Under the pieces are notes generated by a model. It worked only from the letters and a program-made list of their open reading frames with translations. It searched no databases and was not told the DNA's origin. Shown piece after piece: positions 32,903 to 34,474 of a stretch of 34,474 nucleotides of DNA. The translations under genes and the position numbers were made by a program. The first letter of the stretch is position 1, and each line of letters opens with the position of its first letter. Origin of the DNA: CAYLRF01 sp964385995 (GTDB lineage: Bacteria; Bacillota; Clostridia; Lachnospirales; Lachnospiraceae); NCBI GenBank assembly GCA_964385995.1, contig CAYLRF010000011.1:1-34474 (forward strand). Reading direction: 5' to 3'.

Positions 32903-33519
32903 TTGCAGAGATCGCCTCCGAAACATTCACATATCGAATCCAGACACCACAGATCGCAGCATATGTTTCCGGTGCCGATGGTGTGTTTTCGTCCGTATCC
33001 GTTGCCGGAGTTTTGATATTGAGTACTCTGATACTGAAGCTGATTGGCGTAATTTACGTATTGCATGTTGCCTGGTTCCATCGCGGCGGCCTGCCTCGCG
33101 TGATCCACGGCGACGATATTATTCCCGAGGCCCATATTGGCGACGGAGCTGTAATAATACCACTCGGCGTTTCTTGCCGGTATCCCGGAGAGCGCGTTTA
33201 ATGCGTCGCGAAATCTCCGGGCGTTTATGAAATTGCGAACGGCCTGAAACTCCACCGAAGAGTCGGAGGAGTAATCGTAATACTGTCCGCTTTGACCGCC
33301 GAAGCCTCGCCTTCTTCCTCCCTCGCGCTCCTTCATGATCCTGTCGTAGGCTTCCTGCACTTCCTTAAACTTCTCCTCGGCCAAATCCGCCAGAGGATTG
33401 TCCACATAGGAATCGGGATGGTATTTGCGTGTAAGCTCACGGTAAGCTTTTTTTATCTCGTCATTTGAGGCGTTTGGCGAAACGCCAAGCACATCATATG
33501 GATTCGGATTCGCGGGCAT
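32893..33519 (-). CDS. J-domain protein with C-terminal cysteine cluster
   Basis: 208 residues. An N-terminal J domain (residues about 6-65) has the HPD tripeptide at 34-36 in RKYHPDSY, so it should stimulate a DnaK-type Hsp70. A short glycine/arginine stretch and a TPR-like helical pair follow (FINARRFRDALNALSGIPAR, then YYSSVANMGLGN). The C-terminus is cysteine-rich (CCDLWCLDSICECFGGDLCK), probably metal-binding or membrane-associated. It is not a full DnaJ: the zinc and substrate domains are absent. This type is frequent in Clostridia beside DUF5685 genes. The start at 33519 follows AAAGGA; the gene is 17 bp after the DUF5685 gene. Confidence 0.88.
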   Translation of the reverse strand: MPANPNPYDVLGVSPNASNDEIKKAYRELTRKYHPDSYVDNPLADLAEEKFKEVQEAYDRIMKEREGGRRRGFGGQSGQYYDYSSDSSVEFQAVRNFINARRFRDALNALSGIPARNAEWYYYSSVANMGLGNNIVAVDHARQAAAMEPGNMQYVNYANQLQYQSTQYQNSGNGYGRKHTIGTGNICCDLWCLDSICECFGGDLCKCM

Positions 33520-33536
33520 CCGCTCTGTTCCTTTCT

Positions 33537-34400
33537 TTATCCGCGCCGGGAAAATTCGCGTCCGCCGTCCTGCCGACCGGCTTTTCGGGCGTTACGCTTT
33601 TTCCCATACGCTGTCCAAACTCCAGCGTAGAGGATATTTCGCAGGATTTCGGCGTCACGAACGCACGGCAGTTTCTCGAACTCGGCGGCGCATCTTCCGA
33701 GTATGTCATTCATCATATCCCGCACGCGAATGTCAAAATCAGGCTCGTCTCTTATGGGGGCAAGTACGTTATAAGCGCCGTTTTTTATGTCATCATCCAC
33801 GTCATCGTACGCGTCCATTATGTAAATGAACTTGCCCAGATAAAATCCCATCCTGCGAAGTGTCTTCTCCCACACGTCGTGTCTGTAGGCGAATAACTCC
33901 GCCGTCAGGTACCCGAAATATCCCGAAGGGATATCCGGCCGCGTCTCCTTCTGTCTCTCGCAGGCACCGAGCTTTGCCAGCTGCCCGGCGATAACGCGGC
34001 ATTTCTCCGGATAACGGGCCTTTATCTTCTCAAACGCGGGATGTGTGAGACGAATCCCCGCCGTACTTTTCAGCTTCCTCTCATCAAGTCTGTCATCCGC
34101 GAACTTATAATAAGCCATGAGTACATTCATATCCGCGGCGTACCCGGTGGCCTCACCCGTTATCGACGTCTGTCTTTTTACGGGGTGAACCGCGCAGCGT
34201 CCTTTTTTTGTCACTGTCGCGCATTCGTAAAGGGATGTAAGCAATATGACGAGAAATGTCATATCGTATGTGAGTGTCATCTGTCCGATAAAGCCGTATT
34301 TTTCACGAAGCGCTCCGCACAGGCCGCAATAATACGCCTTGTATTTCCGGTATTCGCGAACTTTCAGCTCCGAAGTGTTGGCAACGACATATCCGAACAT
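33537..34400 (-). CDS. DUF5685 family protein
   Basis: 287 residues beginning MFGYVVANTSELKVREY, with ATG 34400 behind AGGGG; a longer frame to 34457 would run through the promoter. Family features are YYCGLCGALREKYG with a CxxC pair, QMTLTYDMTFLVILL, and YIMDAYDDVDDDIKNGAYN, an aspartate-rich helix that recalls the metal-binding motif of isoprenoid-synthase-like folds. Its biochemical role is unknown. It is first in a minus-strand operon with the J-domain protein, the S-component-like protein and the ECF genes. Confidence 0.8.
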   Translation of the reverse strand: MFGYVVANTSELKVREYRKYKAYYCGLCGALREKYGFIGQMTLTYDMTFLVILLTSLYECATVTKKGRCAVHPVKRQTSITGEATGYAADMNVLMAYYKFADDRLDERKLKSTAGIRLTHPAFEKIKARYPEKCRVIAGQLAKLGACERQKETRPDIPSGYFGYLTAELFAYRHDVWEKTLRRMGFYLGKFIYIMDAYDDVDDDIKNGAYNVLAPIRDEPDFDIRVRDMMNDILGRCAAEFEKLPCVRDAEILRNILYAGVWTAYGKKRNARKAGRQDGGREFSRRG

Positions 34401-34428
34401 AAATTTCCCCTGACAGCCTGGTGCGGCC

Positions 34429-34457
34429 ATTATAACATACCGCCAAATACCGTGCAA
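34429..34457 (-). promoter_or_regulatory. Sigma-A promoter leading the DUF5685-ECF-truA operon
   Basis: On the minus strand TTGCAC (34452-34457), 17 bp, TATAAT (34429-34434). Transcription would start near 34422, about 22 nt before the ATG at 34400. The following genes are tightly packed down to truA, so this may be their main promoter. Confidence 0.75.
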
Positions 34458-34474
34458 GACGGACAGGGCGCGGG

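Overview
The window looks like a chromosomal segment of an anaerobic, Gram-positive Clostridia, most plausibly a moderately high-GC Lachnospiraceae member. The grounds are an oxygen-sensitive glycyl radical enzyme with its activase, a [4Fe-4S] serine dehydratase, a type-2 GalT, the Firmicutes-style ecfA1-ecfA2-ecfT-truA module, a DUF5685/J-protein pair, and strong AGGAGG-type ribosome binding sites. The assignment is inferred from gene content, not from a marker gene. Two runs of exactly 100 N (13088-13187 and 30279-30378) are assembly gaps that break genes.

Layout. (1) 1-5.2 kb: the C-terminal end of a PD-(D/E)XK nuclease-type protein converges on a 1618-residue DEDD exonuclease-RecQ-UvrD fusion helicase. 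(2) 5.3-16.4 kb: a sulfur/amino-acid region. A minus-strand operon encodes a cystine-like ABC importer, an AhpD-like protein and a single-chain serine (or cysteine) dehydratase. Next to it is a metY-like gene with an SDR oxidoreductase. On the plus strand are a rhomboid protease, a flavoredoxin-like protein, a LysR regulator and a second metY-like gene. Both metY genes have the same promoter layout: ATAG-N7-CTAT, 22 bp, TTGGAC, 18 bp, -10 box. This is the geometry of a LysR-type recognition site near -65. (3) 16.5-20.4 kb: two tandem cytoplasmic GH39-type glycosidases, divergent from a single-pass membrane protein, with one perfect inverted repeat lying across the shared promoter region. (4) 20.4-27.5 kb: galK-galT-galM followed closely by an atypical glycyl radical enzyme and its radical-SAM activase, all minus strand. 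This is a Leloir pathway apparently coupled to an uncharacterised radical reaction. (5) 27.6-34.4 kb: truA, the ECF transporter energising module, a helix-turn-helix protein with a repetitive linker, an S-component-like membrane protein, a J-domain protein and a DUF5685 protein, all minus strand, led by a clear sigma-A promoter at the right edge.

How it may fit together: cystine import, cysteine/serine deamination and two O-acetylhomoserine-type sulfhydrylases form a sulfur amino acid unit, in which the LysR protein probably controls both metY genes. Glycosidases, Leloir enzymes and the glycyl radical enzyme form a sugar unit whose terminal radical step is unknown. The best leads are the paired LysR promoters, the WGW-type glycyl radical enzyme in the gal operon, and a possible EcfA1-EcfA2 fusion hidden by the second gap. 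I saw no tRNA, rRNA, CRISPR array, intact insertion sequence or recognisable riboswitch.
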